DNA of 64,000 nucleotides from NCBI GenBank assembly GCA_947069175.1, contig CAMTDV010000022.1:37103476-37167475 (forward strand), given 5' to 3'. Position numbers and translations under genes: made by a program. Position 1 is the first letter of the stretch; the number at the start of each line of letters is the position of its first letter. The notes beneath the pieces are model-generated. The model saw only the letters and a list, made by a program, of their open reading frames with translations, did not search any database and was not told the origin of the DNA. This document shows positions 33,405 through 46,121 of the stretch, piece after piece. This stretch comes from Scalesia atractyloides (lineage: Eukaryota > Streptophyta > Magnoliopsida > Asterales > Asteraceae).

Positions 33405-36400
33405 AGTCTTCTTTTGCGTTTTTTACTCAAAAGCGGATTAGGGTTTAATGGTTCATGCTTGTCGTCCTTTCTTGTTTACCCTCAAACGCAAACACACACA
33501 GAACAAAACACACGCGACCACTCATCCTCTCGTGTGCAACCACCATCCCTCCACACGCTGTCACCGATCACACAACCTCTCACCGGAGCTACGCCAACCT
33601 CCACACGCCTCTCCTTCCCGTATTTATTCACGCTTTTAAGCCCTTCAGGTTCGTTTAAACCTTAAATGTTATTGATTTTACTTTGAAGTTGTTGATTTAC
33701 ATGTTTGTTTAATTTGATTTCTAGACATTCAATTTACATAGGCTAGTTAGTACGAATAGGTTGCCTCATTGGCTCATTGGGCTCATTATAGATGTTTTCG
33801 TTTCACTTAATCTTGTGTTCCCTTTTAGTCGCCTTTGTAGGATTGTGTAGAGTCTTAAGTGTTTACGGGGGAAGGTTACTGAGATAAGTTTGTGACATTC
33901 ATTGTTTAATATGGTAGAATAAGATATTACTTGCAAACCGCTTGCTGCAGATGATTTTGTTTTGCTTTATTGTGTGTTCCCTTTTAGACGCTTTTGCAAG
34001 ATTGCGTAGAGGCTGAATGTAGTTTGCGGTGAGTGACAGGCAATGTTTAGTATGCTGGAGTTAGGGAAGAACTATGGTTGGTTCATTCCATTGGAATGGA
34101 AGCAGAAATGTTTGTTTTTCATTAGTGTAATGTAATGGATTCCAGTGATTTTATTACCTTGCTGATTTCTTTAGATCGTTCACTTCATTCCATTTTTATT
34201 GGGGACAATTAAACCTACACTTAGAATCATCGTCACCTATACAGCGAAAACTTACTATTAAGTCTAAATGTACATTCGACCCAAACCGTTGAACCGACCC
34301 GTACTTTTATGTACGAACATATAAACTGGAACAACAAAAAACTGAACCCCTTGAAAAAATTTTCTAGATTCACCACTGCTGTTTTCATATTAATTAATCC
34401 TTTTTCACTCATTATACTTCTAAGGAATTGCGTACCTTATTTCATAACATTGATTGCTTATTTTTCCAAATAATTAAAAGGTGTTGGATTTCACACACAT
34501 ATCAATTATATTCCCCAGTAAAGAAATAACAGAAAGAACACTAAATCAAACATAAAATATTCGGTTGGCTTCATGTTTTAGTTTAAATGTTGTATGCATG
34601 CTTAATTAGACGTTTTGAAGATGAAGTATGCCCCTTTACTTAAAGTAGTTGATCTGTTGGATGTATCTTCAATTATTTATTTATTTATTTTCGAGTAACA
34701 TGATTCACTCTCATTTCGGCATTTGTATACATTTGTGATAACGAATTAAGTATTTTATCAACATTATACATTAGGTGATGTTTTGTATAAATATCAATGT
34801 TAAGCCATTGCATCATCTTTTGTTTGCTTACAAATTTTAAAATTTTATAACTAGATTACTATATTCTTTTCAAATAAGGTTAAACATATGGGAAATTTCT
34901 AGTGCATTATTAAATAACCTTTTATGTTGTGTATTAGCCTCTCCACTCGTTATCCTTGCTATAGATAAGTTGTTTGTATGGTGACGTGAGCGTAAAAAAC
35001 AATTCAATTGAGGTTTAATAACATGTCTATTTACCTAAAACATCTTTTAAACAAAGTAAGAATCTATTAACTATACTAAAACAAAACCAATTTATGTCAC
35101 TTGAATATTTAGACCTATTATTATCATTCGACAATGTAATATCACTTATTTATGTGTTTTAAACGTTAAAATCATTCCTAGCCCATTCTTCTTCTCAATT
35201 ACGAATTCATGAAAGTTGGATTTAAATAGCTTACCGATTTTATGTTCAAACTAAGAATAGAAACATTATTTGTGGTATACAAAATTAATTCCATTTGTTG
35301 ATGTTATCATTTACCACATATTTATTTTTCATAACTTATTCATAATAAATATATAACATATATATAGAAAAACTGGTCGATTTTCATCTTTAAAATATAT
35401 ATCTTCTAATGAACAACACTATATGTGTAATGTTGCCGATTCCTGATACATGTTGATGAATAACATTTTTTATTGTTATTTTTGCTTTATTTTACTCTGA
35501 AATAATATTTTTTTTACTTCATGTTGGTAGTTATGATTAAAGTCATATTAATTACATGAACATTTGAAGGTTAGTAAACATATAATTATTTATTTCTTTT
35601 ATCATTAAATTCAAAACAATTTGATACAATTTATGTCAACTAATTTCAATTACATACAATTTAAATTTCATTCTAATAATATTTCTTTAATGTCAAAACA
35701 AGTTTCAATAAAAACATGTATTATATAACAATTTCTAAATTTTGACACAATCTGTAAAATAAACTTTTAAAATAAAAGATTTCGGTAATCTTAAATGGAT
35801 CAACATTGTATGACGTTTTTCATGTTTTACTATAAAGACATCAATTTGTTATTTGTTAGTGTTTAATTATATTTTTGCTTGTCATTTTTCAACTTTAATA
35901 TATTTGAATAACTTTATTTTATTCTATTGTTTATTTATGTCACTAAACATTGTATAAAACTTATTTATTTGAACACTAATGAAAAGGATGATATAGGTTT
36001 TGATTCCACTTTGAACCTTTGTGAATGAAAGAATATATTTCATTTCTATAATATCTATACTTTTTTAAGCCTACATGACTAATAACTAAAAATATATAAC
36101 TATATACATATATATATCATATTGATATTTAAATACCATTATAGAATTATAGGTTATAAATCGATATTTTTTGGACTTTATAATTTGTACTAATATTAAT
36201 TAATTCTGTTCCTGATATTTTATAAATTAAATATTCTTTGTTTATTGTGTATTTATTAATTATAAAATTATTAATTATTAATTTTAAATTCATCAGAATA
36301 GTAATGGAGGATATAACTAAATATTTAATTTCGAATGTGAATAAAATAAAGTTTCAAAAAATATTAAACAATCAATCGAGAAATATTTTTTTATAAATAT

Positions 36401-38037
36401 CTAAATATTTAGTTCTGAATGTAATAAAATCAACTATCAAAATTAACCGAGATTTGATTAGTAATGATTTATAACATACCAGAAATAAAAAAAATATATA
36501 TGGTAACTATGATAATTGAGATGATTTTAAAATTGAAATATTTTTTACACTTAAGGAAAATTTTTTTCCCTCTGATATAACTTATTTAAACCATCTACAT
36601 TTTCATACTCTATTTTTTTTGGTATATATATCAAACAACAAACACATCCTCTACAAGTTATAAAGAACACGTATGTTGCTCACAATTAGCTCAATCAAAT
36701 TTGATTGTGAGTAGAAGCATGTTCACAATTCCCTATATTCTTATTATTTGTTTTTATTGTTATAAGTGTGTGTAGTTTTATCTTCGTATGCTAATCAATT
36801 ATTAAAGAATTGTACTTATTAATTAACTATGTATATGTTTATACTTTGATCAAAAAATGAATCTTCTTTATTCAGTTACCTTAATAACATTTTCATTGAT
36901 GTTTAGATGTAGATACTATCCGTGTATAATTTTGATTTTTCTTCATAAAAAATGTGTACTTTAATCTTCTTATTGACTTGGGTCAAACAAATAGTTATAT
37001 AGGTATAGTTTGACGATTTAAATCACTTCAATTACTCTATCGCACACTTGATATAAGGATAACTTGACTTATGAGGTTAATTATAGTGCAGTAATGCTTT
37101 GAAAAGTCCGACACCTTATTAAAAATTCAATAGGTCAACACTGTGACTTCTTGGGTCAAAACATAGCATTATGATGTCTTAAAAAGACAACGTATCTATT
37201 ATAAAGTCAATATGGGTACAGTTTAACTACTGAAGTCAAACATAATGGTATTTAGATTATTTTGACATTTTAAAATACTACTTGCTAAGAGAATGGATGA
37301 TATACTTGAGTAAGCTTTTGAAGGTTGTTTCCCCTTAAAACATCATTCAAAGTTATAAAAATTGATCTAATATAAAAAAATGAGCAAGTAAATTTGTTAT
37401 ATTCGGACCGCTCAACTCCTAAAGTTGGAAGCAACGGTACCACATAACAATTATTGCGCGTTTTCTTTATTAACAAAAAGTATCATTGATGAACTTTCCT
37501 TAAGTTCATCACTCAAAACATGACGATTATCAAAAATTTTTTTTTATATAAACCGTGTAACAATTAAACTTAAAGTAGTTTAATTTTTTATAAAAGAAAT
37601 GGAAATACAGAGAAAAGCAACCCCGAGCGAGCACAGCGGCAACCTAAACATAAACTTAAACCTGACAGACAATTAGCAATAGCAAATAAAACTCTGTAAG
37701 TCAGAAAGAAACCCTCTTTACTTTGCTTTCCTCTTAATGTTCTTCAACATGACTTGATCGGACGCCGCCCTCCATCACCAAGTCTCTACTTTGCATCGTT
37801 AATCACGGTAACGGTAATGTTCAGATCCAATTGATTATTTATCATTAAATATCTATTTCGGTTGAGGAATGAATACTTGTATCAATCAGCAAAACTAATA
37901 ATACATAAGTATGAATTTCCTTTTTAGAAATGTATTATCGTTTATTTTGTGTTTACATGTGAAATCATCTATTTAGCAACACCAGAGCAGAAATAGCTTT
38001 AATTAATTCTAGATTTTCATCATTTGAAGGTCTTGCA
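33405..38037. other. Long AT-rich region upstream of the FRIGIDA-like gene, copy 1
   Basis: No gene is visible. The segment 33,440-33,650 is C-rich and Thr/Pro/Ser-coding in several frames, like a plant 5' leader exon, and ends in a CAG/GTTCG donor-like site at about 33,647. It could be a distal leader exon of the downstream gene or of a lost one. From about 34,000 to 37,300 it is AT-rich without recognisable elements; 37,620-37,830 is GC-richer and may be promoter or leader. Confidence 0.45.
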
Positions 38038-39581
38038 ATGGAAGAAGATACACTGTTGGATTCCAAAATTCACCAACTTCACAACGCATTTGCTGACCTA
38101 GAAACTCACCAACCTGTAACCCTAAACCTCAAATGGAAACAAATCCAGCAACATTTTCATGGCCTCCAGAAATCCCTGAAAAGGCGTTTCACTCAGCTCC
38201 AAGGCCAAGAAAAAAAGTTTGAAACTAAAACCCTTCAAGCCCAACAACTGCTCGAGAAACGTCGTGCTGCTGTTATGGCTAAAGAGGAAGCTTCCTTGAC
38301 CAGACTTCAACACAACAGAGATACTGCACTTGTTGCCATCTCCAACGTCTTTAAAAATGCACCAGTGGACATTGGGGATGTCAAACCGCTTTTCAATCCC
38401 CAGCTTGCCAAGTTATGTAACCAGATGGATGCTGCAGGACTTCACAAATTCATATCCGATAACTGTAACTCGCTTCTATAAAACAGGAAATACCAATCGC
38501 ATCGAAGGCTGCAAGTGACGCCGGTGCTCTGGTTTTAGATTCACTTAACGGTTTCTATATCTTGAATTTAGACGCCAAAAAAGATTCAAATCTTATAGGT
38601 TTGAGGCGCACGTGTATCATGTTCATGGAATGCTTTAGTGTTTCTCTTGCTAATTTTGATGCGACTAAGGTGATTTCTGACGTTGTGAAGAACAGAGCAA
38701 AGATTATTGCGCAAGAATGGAAGCCTAAGTTAGATGATCTTGATCTGGATGCCAGCGATGGAAACTCATTGGAAGCTCATGCTTCTTACAGCTTGTTGCT
38801 ACTTTTGGTATTGATTCTGATTCTGCCCGTGAAGATTTGGCTAAATTGATACCAATGGTTTCTCGTCGTCACCAGGCAGCCGACCTTTTCCGCTTCCTTG
38901 GGTTGTGTTACAAGATGCAAGGTAGGATATTATATCACATCCTATGTTTCTTATTGACCACCAAGTATAATTCACTTGTTTTTGTAGGTGTAATTGATGT
39001 GCTGGTCAACAATGGAAGACACATCAATGCGGTTAGCCTAGCATTTGCATTTGAACTCAAAGAGCAGTTTTCTCCTGTTATTACTCAAATCCTATTTATT
39101 GGAGGAAGTTAAAGCCGGAACTCAGGTTTTCTCTTCTTCTCCATACATTGATGTTTTATGAGATTTGGGTTATACTATGTTTTATTTTTCCAATTCCAGA
39201 ATAATGTCGCAAAAGAGATCTATCTGCCCTAAAGGCCGTCACTAAGTGCATCGAAGAACACAAGCTTGAAAACGAGGAGCCGCTAGACCCGCTTCAAAAA
39301 TGGATCCTTCAGCTGGAGAGAGCCAAGGCGCACAAAAAACAAGCGGCAGAAGTTGTCAAACCGCAATCCAAGAGACCCCGAGCCAACGGTGTAGTAAAAG
39401 GATGTGGGCCCCGCAACACCAACATCGCCGCTGCCATGTGCACGCACAGCCAACTCAGTACATGTATTACGCTAGACCGCCCGAAAACCATGTTCACCCG
39501 TTTACTTACAACATGGGTCCTCCTACCCATGGGCCCTACTTTGGGAATGGTTTTCAGTACCAAGCTCCTTACCTTCACTAA
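38038..39581 (+). CDS. FRL: FRIGIDA-like protein gene, copy 1 (frameshifted)
   Basis: The start MEEDTLLDSKIHQ is at 38,038. An N-terminal coiled-coil (RRFTQLQGQEKKFETKTLQA) leads into LCNQMDAAGLHKFI, AASDAGALVLDSLNGFY, then RRHQAADLFRFLGLCYKM and the FRIGIDA-domain stretch NAVSLAFAFELKEQF. A basic tail (KPQSKRPRANGV) and a GPYFGNGFQYQAPYLH end complete it, with a stop at 39,579-39,581. Likely introns are 38,922-38,987 and 39,126-39,199 (GT...AG). Single-base frame changes occur near 38,478, 38,785, 39,080, 39,210 and 39,450, yet protein similarity continues across each. In Arabidopsis, FRI and FRL proteins act together in flowering-time control. It is either a young pseudogene or an intact gene with base-call errors. 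Confidence 0.82.
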
Positions 39582-40676
39582 GAACACTTTGACTCATGAC
39601 CAAAAAAGTTGATTATGTAATTTGTTTGTATAATTAACTCTTTAATATATGTATCATCAATGTTGTTGTGGTGGTTTACAATTGCTAATGACTTGTATTT
39701 ATGGCTAATTGCACCAAACACAGCATCAAAACCGCAGTTTGACTATGAATCATGCATAATCAAAAAGATTGTACATGATGTTTTTAGTAAAAGAATACCT
39801 GCATGAATTGATAAGGTGGTATGCATGGATTTATAATTTTGTTTTTAAAGTTATTAGTCATTAAAATTGCGTTGGCAATTAACTTATTTTTATTGTTGGA
39901 TGATCTTTCCAACATATGTATCGTCTGGTAGCCTTGATAAATATGTAATGTGGTTTGAGTTATTATATGAATTTCACTTATTTGTGTTATGTCTATAAAT
40001 ATTGATGTGTTGTATATATTTAACAAATATCTAAACGTTTCAAATTACTATGATCGTCATAGAGTGTTTATAGACATGAACCCAAACACAGATTCCAGTT
40101 TCTGCTAAAGAAAACCTAGTATTAAAAGTGTAACTAAATATATCTTTTTTACCAAGTTCAGATCTAAAAAGTGGATGGTTTTTAAATTATACGGACAAAG
40201 TTAAACAAGGTTAACAAAAAAAAGACGGTGTTTGTCGAGTTCTGGGATCATACATCAGGGATCAAGTGACTTCTACGTAAGTTCGCGGATGACCCCTTGT
40301 CTCGAAGGGCTCTCTTTTATATAAGAAGACTCACTCATGTATCTAGAGTAGAGGTGGCCAAAAAGATTGGTCCACGAACCGAAAGCGCTTTCTAAAGCGA
40401 AATGACCTCTTCTGAGACCACGCTCCTTCACTATCTTTTCCCCTTTGAAACCGGTTTATACCAGAGACCAATTTTGAGTTTGTTGGACCTATTTGGAGTG
40501 TTGTACAGAAACAATCCCAACCAAAGTTTTTATTTTGTTCAAACAAACCCCAAAGAATCCTTTAGCACGCCAAGTAACACTAGCTTTCCCTTGCACTCCA
40601 AGACACTGACCGACAGAACCCCTCAAAAATCAAAACCAAACCCTCCATCCACTTTTGCTTGCAAGCTTCTTCATCT
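39582..40676. other. Intergenic region, copy 1
   Basis: AT-rich DNA after the FRIGIDA-like gene. A TATATAAG motif lies near 40,317 and C-rich leader-like sequence at 40,400-40,670 precedes the next gene. The 215-residue frame starting at 40,402 runs through the leader and intron and is not the real protein. Confidence 0.55.
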
Positions 40677-41309
40677 ATGGCAGAGTAAGCCCTGTTCTCT
40701 CAATTGCTCCTATTTTTATATTCATGTGTTAATAAATTTTTTTTTCACTCCAATTCATTGCAGATCCGACAAGGATCACCACACTCGAATCACACCATCA
40801 TCATCATCCACAACAAGCATCCACGTAACCGCACTTGACGGCCTGGTAAACGTAAACTCTCTCTTTACAATCCCCGGTCTTCGTTGGACTATCCCTCACC
40901 ACCCTGGCCAACACAGCCTCCAGAACCCATCAGCATGCGACGCGGATATCTCCATTGCAAAGAAGCTTCTGGTGTTCGAAGTTGTATCGTTTAGTTTTTT
41001 CCTGTTTTCATCGCTTGTAGCGCAAGGATACTGGCTATCAGTTTGCTGAATAGTAAGGATGTGGATGAAGCCTTCAGGGCGCATATTAATGTGAAAGTGC
41101 TGCGCTTTGGGATGCTTGGATCGGCGCTTGGATCGGTTATGGGGTGTTTGTTTCTGGTGTTGTCAATGGTGAGTGTGATTGAGATTCGGTTGGGGATGTT
41201 GAACTGTGGGAGTAGGTCCACGGTTAATGCGGTTGCTTCTATGGTTGTCTAGGTCACTTCTGCTCTTGTGGTTTATATTTCAACTGCTGTTTATGCGTTT
41301 TTGCATTGA
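40677..41309 (+). CDS. Small multi-pass membrane protein gene, copy 1 (broken)
   Basis: The ATG at 40,677 gives an 8-bp first exon, a 79-bp intron (40,685-40,763, GTAAGC...TTGCAG), then an exon to the stop at 41,307. It encodes TALDGLVNVNSLFTI, KKLLVFEVVSFSFFLFSSLV, NSKDVDEAFRAHINVKVLRF, GMLGSALGSVMGCLFLVLSM and a last hydrophobic stretch ending STAVYAFLH. This suggests four membrane spans. Frame changes occur near 40,825, 40,880 and 41,035. A TAG at 41,250-41,252 interrupts the last span in both copies, so that change is not a random base error in one copy. It resembles an uncharacterised plant membrane family that I associate, weakly, with Arabidopsis MEE60. Function is unknown. Confidence 0.6.
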
Positions 41310-42163
41310 AAGCTATATGATGATGGGATACAAGTTGTAAGAAATGTGATTTGTATAAGTAAATAGTTTTTCATCTTAACTTTTGGGCATGAACAAATGT
41401 GGTTGAAAGATGTCGACATGGTATCTTACGTTTGAAAATATGGTTGTGTTTAAAATCAAAAGTGGTTGGACTAAAGGGACTAAAGGAGAAAAAAATTATT
41501 TAGATTACAGGAATATTTTGAATTAAACCTCAAGTACTAAAATCACAATTTACTCTATAAATAATAATCTAATATTTCTTTTAATATAACAATTTTGATG
41601 GTTAAGTACACTTTGGTTAACTTTACGTATTAGACTTGTTCTCATTTGAGTCAACTCTTATTATTTTTAGTTAATGAGTCAACTCTTATTTTTTTAGTTT
41701 ACATGCAACACTAGGGATAAATATTTGGGATTTGGCACCGGTGTCAAACCTTTATCGTATCCGTACGGAAAACTTTTCGGTATCGATTCAGTACCAATTT
41801 TTTTGGCATTTTTGGTCCGGTATCAGTTCGGTACAGTACTGATATTTTATCAAATTTACACACAAATACCAGTGCCGGTACTCATATTTGATGAATTCCG
41901 GTACTGGTATTCCTATACAACACTGCTAAAGATAAAAAAAAAAGATTTTGGTTTCTTTTTCTCGGTTTTCTAATCTTCTGGTTCATAAGTAAATTGGTCG
42001 AAATTACCCCAGTATTCAATCGTTTACTTAAACAGGATTCTATCATTCAATCATTATAAACTCCCATGACGTAAAAGGCTGGGAAGATTTGTGGGATCTA
42101 GCACGAAGAATGTATATAACCAGAACAAATGCAAAAAAAAAAAACAATAAACAATTTACAGAT
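41310..42163. other. Non-coding stretch with GGTACCGG-type repeats, copy 1
   Basis: No gene. Between about 41,735 and 41,915 variants of CCGGTACC, CGGTATC and TCGGTAC recur as a degenerate short-motif repeat; the 82-residue frame over it is composition-driven. Confidence 0.5.
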
Positions 42164-42382
42164 ATGGCCGACTTAAACTTCCCCACATGCGAAGTTATTG
42201 ATAACACGGGTTTAACACCTACTTTAAGAACTTCGCCTCTTTCTGTATTCGAAGATCCCCTAATCGAAAACACCAATCAATTGCATAAAGATACCTGTTT
42301 ATTGAATTGCATTGGTTGTTCTACTGTTATAGTGTGGGCCCTTCACTTGCAATTTTCCATACAATCCGTGATGGGGAGCTAG
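42164..42382 (+). CDS. Short ORF of unknown function, copy 1
   Basis: A frame of 72 codons starts MADLNFPTCEVIDNTG, has a mid-part PLIENTNQLHKDTCLLNC and ends SIQSVMGS. It is identical in copy 2 (58,480-58,698). No family is recognised and there is no flanking splice or promoter evidence; it may be an exon fragment captured by a transposon. Confidence 0.25.
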   Translation: MADLNFPTCEVIDNTGLTPTLRTSPLSVFEDPLIENTNQLHKDTCLLNCIGCSTVIVWALHLQFSIQSVMGS

Positions 42383-42716
42383 ACTGTGCCTGTGTATATC
42401 CATAGGGAACAAATGCAAGATTGTGTGAATCATATGAAGAAAATTCTTCTTGAGTCTTGTGTTTCTCACTGTCACATCAGCTTCTTATATATCTCAAGTT
42501 TTCCTCAAATTGTGTTGCATGGTGTGATCGTATATTTCCCCAAATCTAAACTATTTTAATTTAATTAAAACTTTAAAACAAATTTCATATTTAAATGTTT
42601 CAAATATAAACTAAAATAAAAGATAGATAATAAAATGTAAAAATAACCTAAAAATAAACATTACATAATACGACATAAACAATTAACATTACATCATTCA
42701 AATTAAACATTTATAT

Positions 42717-43497
42717 TGTTGGTGTTAGACCCTAACACGCTTAAACCGAAAAGACGCAGCGGAAATATGTACCACAAAATTTCTTTTATTAAAAATGTTT
42801 AACATGATTAAAAGTCCTTTCTATGGTGTTTTTTTAACGATAATTACATTTTTCGTTTCATTTAATACATTAAACATATCATATGTTTACTATCTACAAG
42901 AGCACTCATTCCTGTACAATCCGTGTTAGAACTCGATCTTCAACTGCGTAAATCTCGTGAAGATCATATCCCATAAATCTGTACAACCTGCATTCACCAC
43001 ATACGTTCACATTATTAGTATTTGGGACATTATATAATTTGAAGTGTAAAACTAAAAGAATCATGTCGCGTTTTATCCCAATGTAGATTCCATCTAGTTA
43101 TTCCTTCTGAATTCGAGCATTTCATCTCAGAGTCTAACCTTCGATGAGCATACAATAATATGCCTGCACTTCATTTCATTCTCAAAAATAATTCGGTTGT
43201 AAGTCCCGAAATCGGATCTAACAGGTATCGAAAACCTAATCAGTTGCAGAAATAATGATTAGGAAGAAGTACAATCTCTTGAATCAAAATCAACTTGCAT
43301 ACACCAGAATAGTGTCTGATACAAGTTTTTTAGTTACACTCTCTAACCTCTAAACATTGACCTAAGACATATATTTATACTAATCACTAAGCCCAACAGT
43401 TACAACCCTAGGCCCACAAGGCACTAGGAAGCCCAAAACCCTTTCAAAGCCCAAATGTAGCACTAATGTGTAAACCTTTACTAGAATAAGCCCAACA
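42717..43497 (-). mobile_element. Ty1-copia-type 3' LTR, copy 1 (781 bp)
   Basis: The + strand starts TGTTGG and ends CCAACA (short inverted ends). On the - strand the LTR is preceded by a PPT of the copia form (CTAGGGGGAGAT, rc of 43,498-43,509). The 5-bp flank on the left is TATAT; the other flank cannot be seen because the element's 5' half is missing. Sequence is AT-rich non-coding. Confidence 0.72.
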
Positions 43498-43528
43498 ATC
43501 TCCCCCTAGGTTTACAACATTAGGCCTT

Positions 43529-46121
43529 CTAATCTTTAGGTTGTGCATCCACTCCCAATCTTCCTGCAATAATTCCAGCCACAACAACTGTCCAATCTTT
43601 TGCACATGCTTCATATAACTCTGATGTTCGAATCTGGTGGGAAGCAAGAACCTGCAAATCTTCAGCATGAAAGTTCACCAAGTCAACCACATCGTTAACC
43701 CTAAACGCCTTCTCCTTCGTCACAATAGCCACACTACCAACCTTTGGGTCATACAGCCAGAAGTTGAAATTATTCAAAATTCCTCTCGGAAAGGTTGGAG
43801 CGACTGGTATAACAAGTTCCTTATCCGTCGGGGCCACATCACCGACTTAAACCTCCTCCCTGTTCTTGCATCACGTACTCCCTTCGCAGCTCGCAAATAT
43901 GGTTCAGCTGTTTTCATTGTCTTGAACCCATTCTTCACCTCCTGTTCCAATTTCTTGAAAAACCTCCAGCCTGGACCTCGTTCATTTGTATCATCGTCAG
44001 AGTACGGAGCTTGTAATAAATCAGTCAAAGCAATCTTCGTCCACGTTTCAAATTGAGACTCCTTAGAATAATATTCCTGAGTCCCGTCCTATCTAACAAT
44101 AATCCACATTTTCTTTACATGGTCGTACATCCAGCTCAGCACCTTTGATTTGTTTCCAACCTTGCTATAGTAGCTTGAGCCAAGCTCCATGACATACCGT
44201 TCAGACTGATTTGAAGGATCTTTCAATTGAAAATTCTCATCAAGCGGATTGACGTCAACGTTCTTCCTTAACACCATCTGTTTCTTCTTTTGTGTTGTTG
44301 GACACTTTTGACTTGCCGTATATTTCTTTCTCGGATCACGCAGATAATCATCCAACCCAGCTTGTCGTTCGGAAGCTCACTTTTCAGCAACAAACCTGTC
44401 TGCTTCACTTTCCTCTGCCGCTCGTTGCTCGGCTGCTCTATGTCTGTATTCTTTGTTAATCGGATCATTATTAGGGTCAGAGAATTCCCGCCCAAACTTG
44501 TTCTCCAATTTAGCTTTCAAATCAAACACCAAAGTCATCAGCATAGTGACGTCCCCTTGCAGTTGATCGACCGTTTGCTCTCTCACGTCTAAGCGTGTCT
44601 GCAATGACGTGATCTGAGCATCCTTAAGTATGACCTCCCGCTCTAATACAATCACTCGCTTCTTCAAATCCACAAACTCAACTTCTATATCTTCATCATC
44701 ACTGTCCAAACCACCAAACTCAAACCACGTTTTTCAAATCTTCGCGAGTATTCCATAGCATCATCCTTAGCACCACTTGTCCACTTCCTCCTGCGCCAGA
44801 TCCTTCAGCACTAACTGAACTTCTACCAAAATCCATCATTCATAATACTGAGTCTGCTGGAATATATACGACTATGGAATGCATAACAATGTGAGCAGTT
44901 GTCAGTTCAGAAGAAATAGGAAGATCAAATGTCGGAGCGTTTGTCATAGATACAACAACAAAAGATAAAGTAGGAGTAGATGTCACTAGTGTAGACTCTT
45001 CAGCAATACTAACAACATGAGCTTCTGACCGACTTGGTTGAACAATAGGCTTCGTTCGCCGTCTCTTGATCAAAGGTACTTCGTCCTCTTCATCAGCTTC
45101 AATCACACCTACAGGAACATCAACTGAGGGGATTACCAAAGGAGGATCACACTATCATTCTTGAATTCTTTCAGATGAGCAATTAGGACTTCTAAGTTCT
45201 CCGAAGAAAGTTCTGGCAAGACTGGAGTCAGATTGGCATTAAACTCAGTAAGATCATCTAAGAAAGCTTGTTCCGCGTCTGTATCCTCATCAGTGACCAG
45301 ATCTTCAATCTCGACTTCTTTCTCTTTTGCAGGCACATCATGCTCTTTAGCAACAATAGCATTGACCGGTGTAGGAGCTGGGACATCTTTTCCGATTACC
45401 TCAGGAAATTTTCCAAACTTCTTTAACTGAAAACGACCAACAAATACGATCTTCGACGTCGAACGATTTTTCTTCATTGTGCTAAAGATAGTCGGTCCCA
45501 TAGGCTTCATATTTAGCAAATTCGCATCCGAAGCATCCTTGGCCAAGTCGGGATATCGAGCATCTAAAATCAGTTGTACAAAGCGCGGATATAACAAAAA
45601 CATCCACTGCTCTAAAATCTTCTTCATATTTTCGAAAATATAACCTAAAAAGTTATACTTCCAGTCCATAATAAGAGACACAATCACGGAGGTTTGGGTT
45701 TGATTCGGTTGATCTAAGCCCCCTTGTTCTCTGAAATGCACTGCATGAACATATGTCCCAGTAATCTCCAGTAGGCAGGAAACATCTTCTTGAGTAACGG
45801 CGGATATGAACCTTCATAACTCATCTCTGCAAGTATCAGCAACACTTTCTCCTTTGCGTACACAGTCGGGTCACTTGAAGCGTCTGCAAGCTGTAAAACC
45901 TCTCGAACACAGGCTTCATTTACTACGATCTCCTTACCCTGTATCTGAGAACTAATATACGGTCTCCCATCAACTCCTCTCAGGTGGAATCGAGCTCTCT
46001 TCCAAAACGAGTGCACTAGATCTCTGTATGTAACCGGATTAGCACGAAGTGCATATGCGATCTTGCACGTATTTAGACCAGCCATCATTGATTGGAACTC
46101 TTGGTAAAATTCAGCTGGTGG
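43529..46121 (-). pseudogene. Extra 3' ORF of a copia-like element, copy 1 (broken)
   Basis: The -strand coding region runs from the LTR insertion at 46,121 to 43,529, ending about 20 bp before the PPT. Pieces in order: a region with REVLQLADASSDPTVYAKE (45,714-46,121), FVQLILDARYPDLAKDASDA (45,133-45,741), an acidic segment (44,840-45,139), a coiled coil LEREVILKDAQITSLQTRL (44,377-44,709), and a C-terminal part with FNFWLYDPKVGSVAIV. Frames change about six times. It resembles large Asteraceae proteins with a LQLADASG motif, sometimes labelled longin-like, found with retroelements. Position beside the PPT and 3' LTR matches the extra (env-like) ORF of Sireviruses; I infer that only from position and the coiled coil. 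Confidence 0.65.

Noticed and set aside
33330..33665. 111-codon + strand frame rich in Ser, Thr and Pro
   Set aside because: Starts inside a tRNA-like sequence and runs through C-rich leader-like DNA; other frames are equally open, so it looks like untranslated leader.
40220..40345. Promoter-like block (ACGTAAG and TTTTATATAAGAAG) resembling plant pararetrovirus promoters
   Set aside because: Only short generic motifs match; no caulimovirus coding sequence is nearby, and any plant promoter could show this.
40402..41049. 215-codon frame over the membrane protein gene
   Set aside because: It reads through the leader, first exon and intron in the wrong frame; the supported gene starts at 40,677 with a short first exon.
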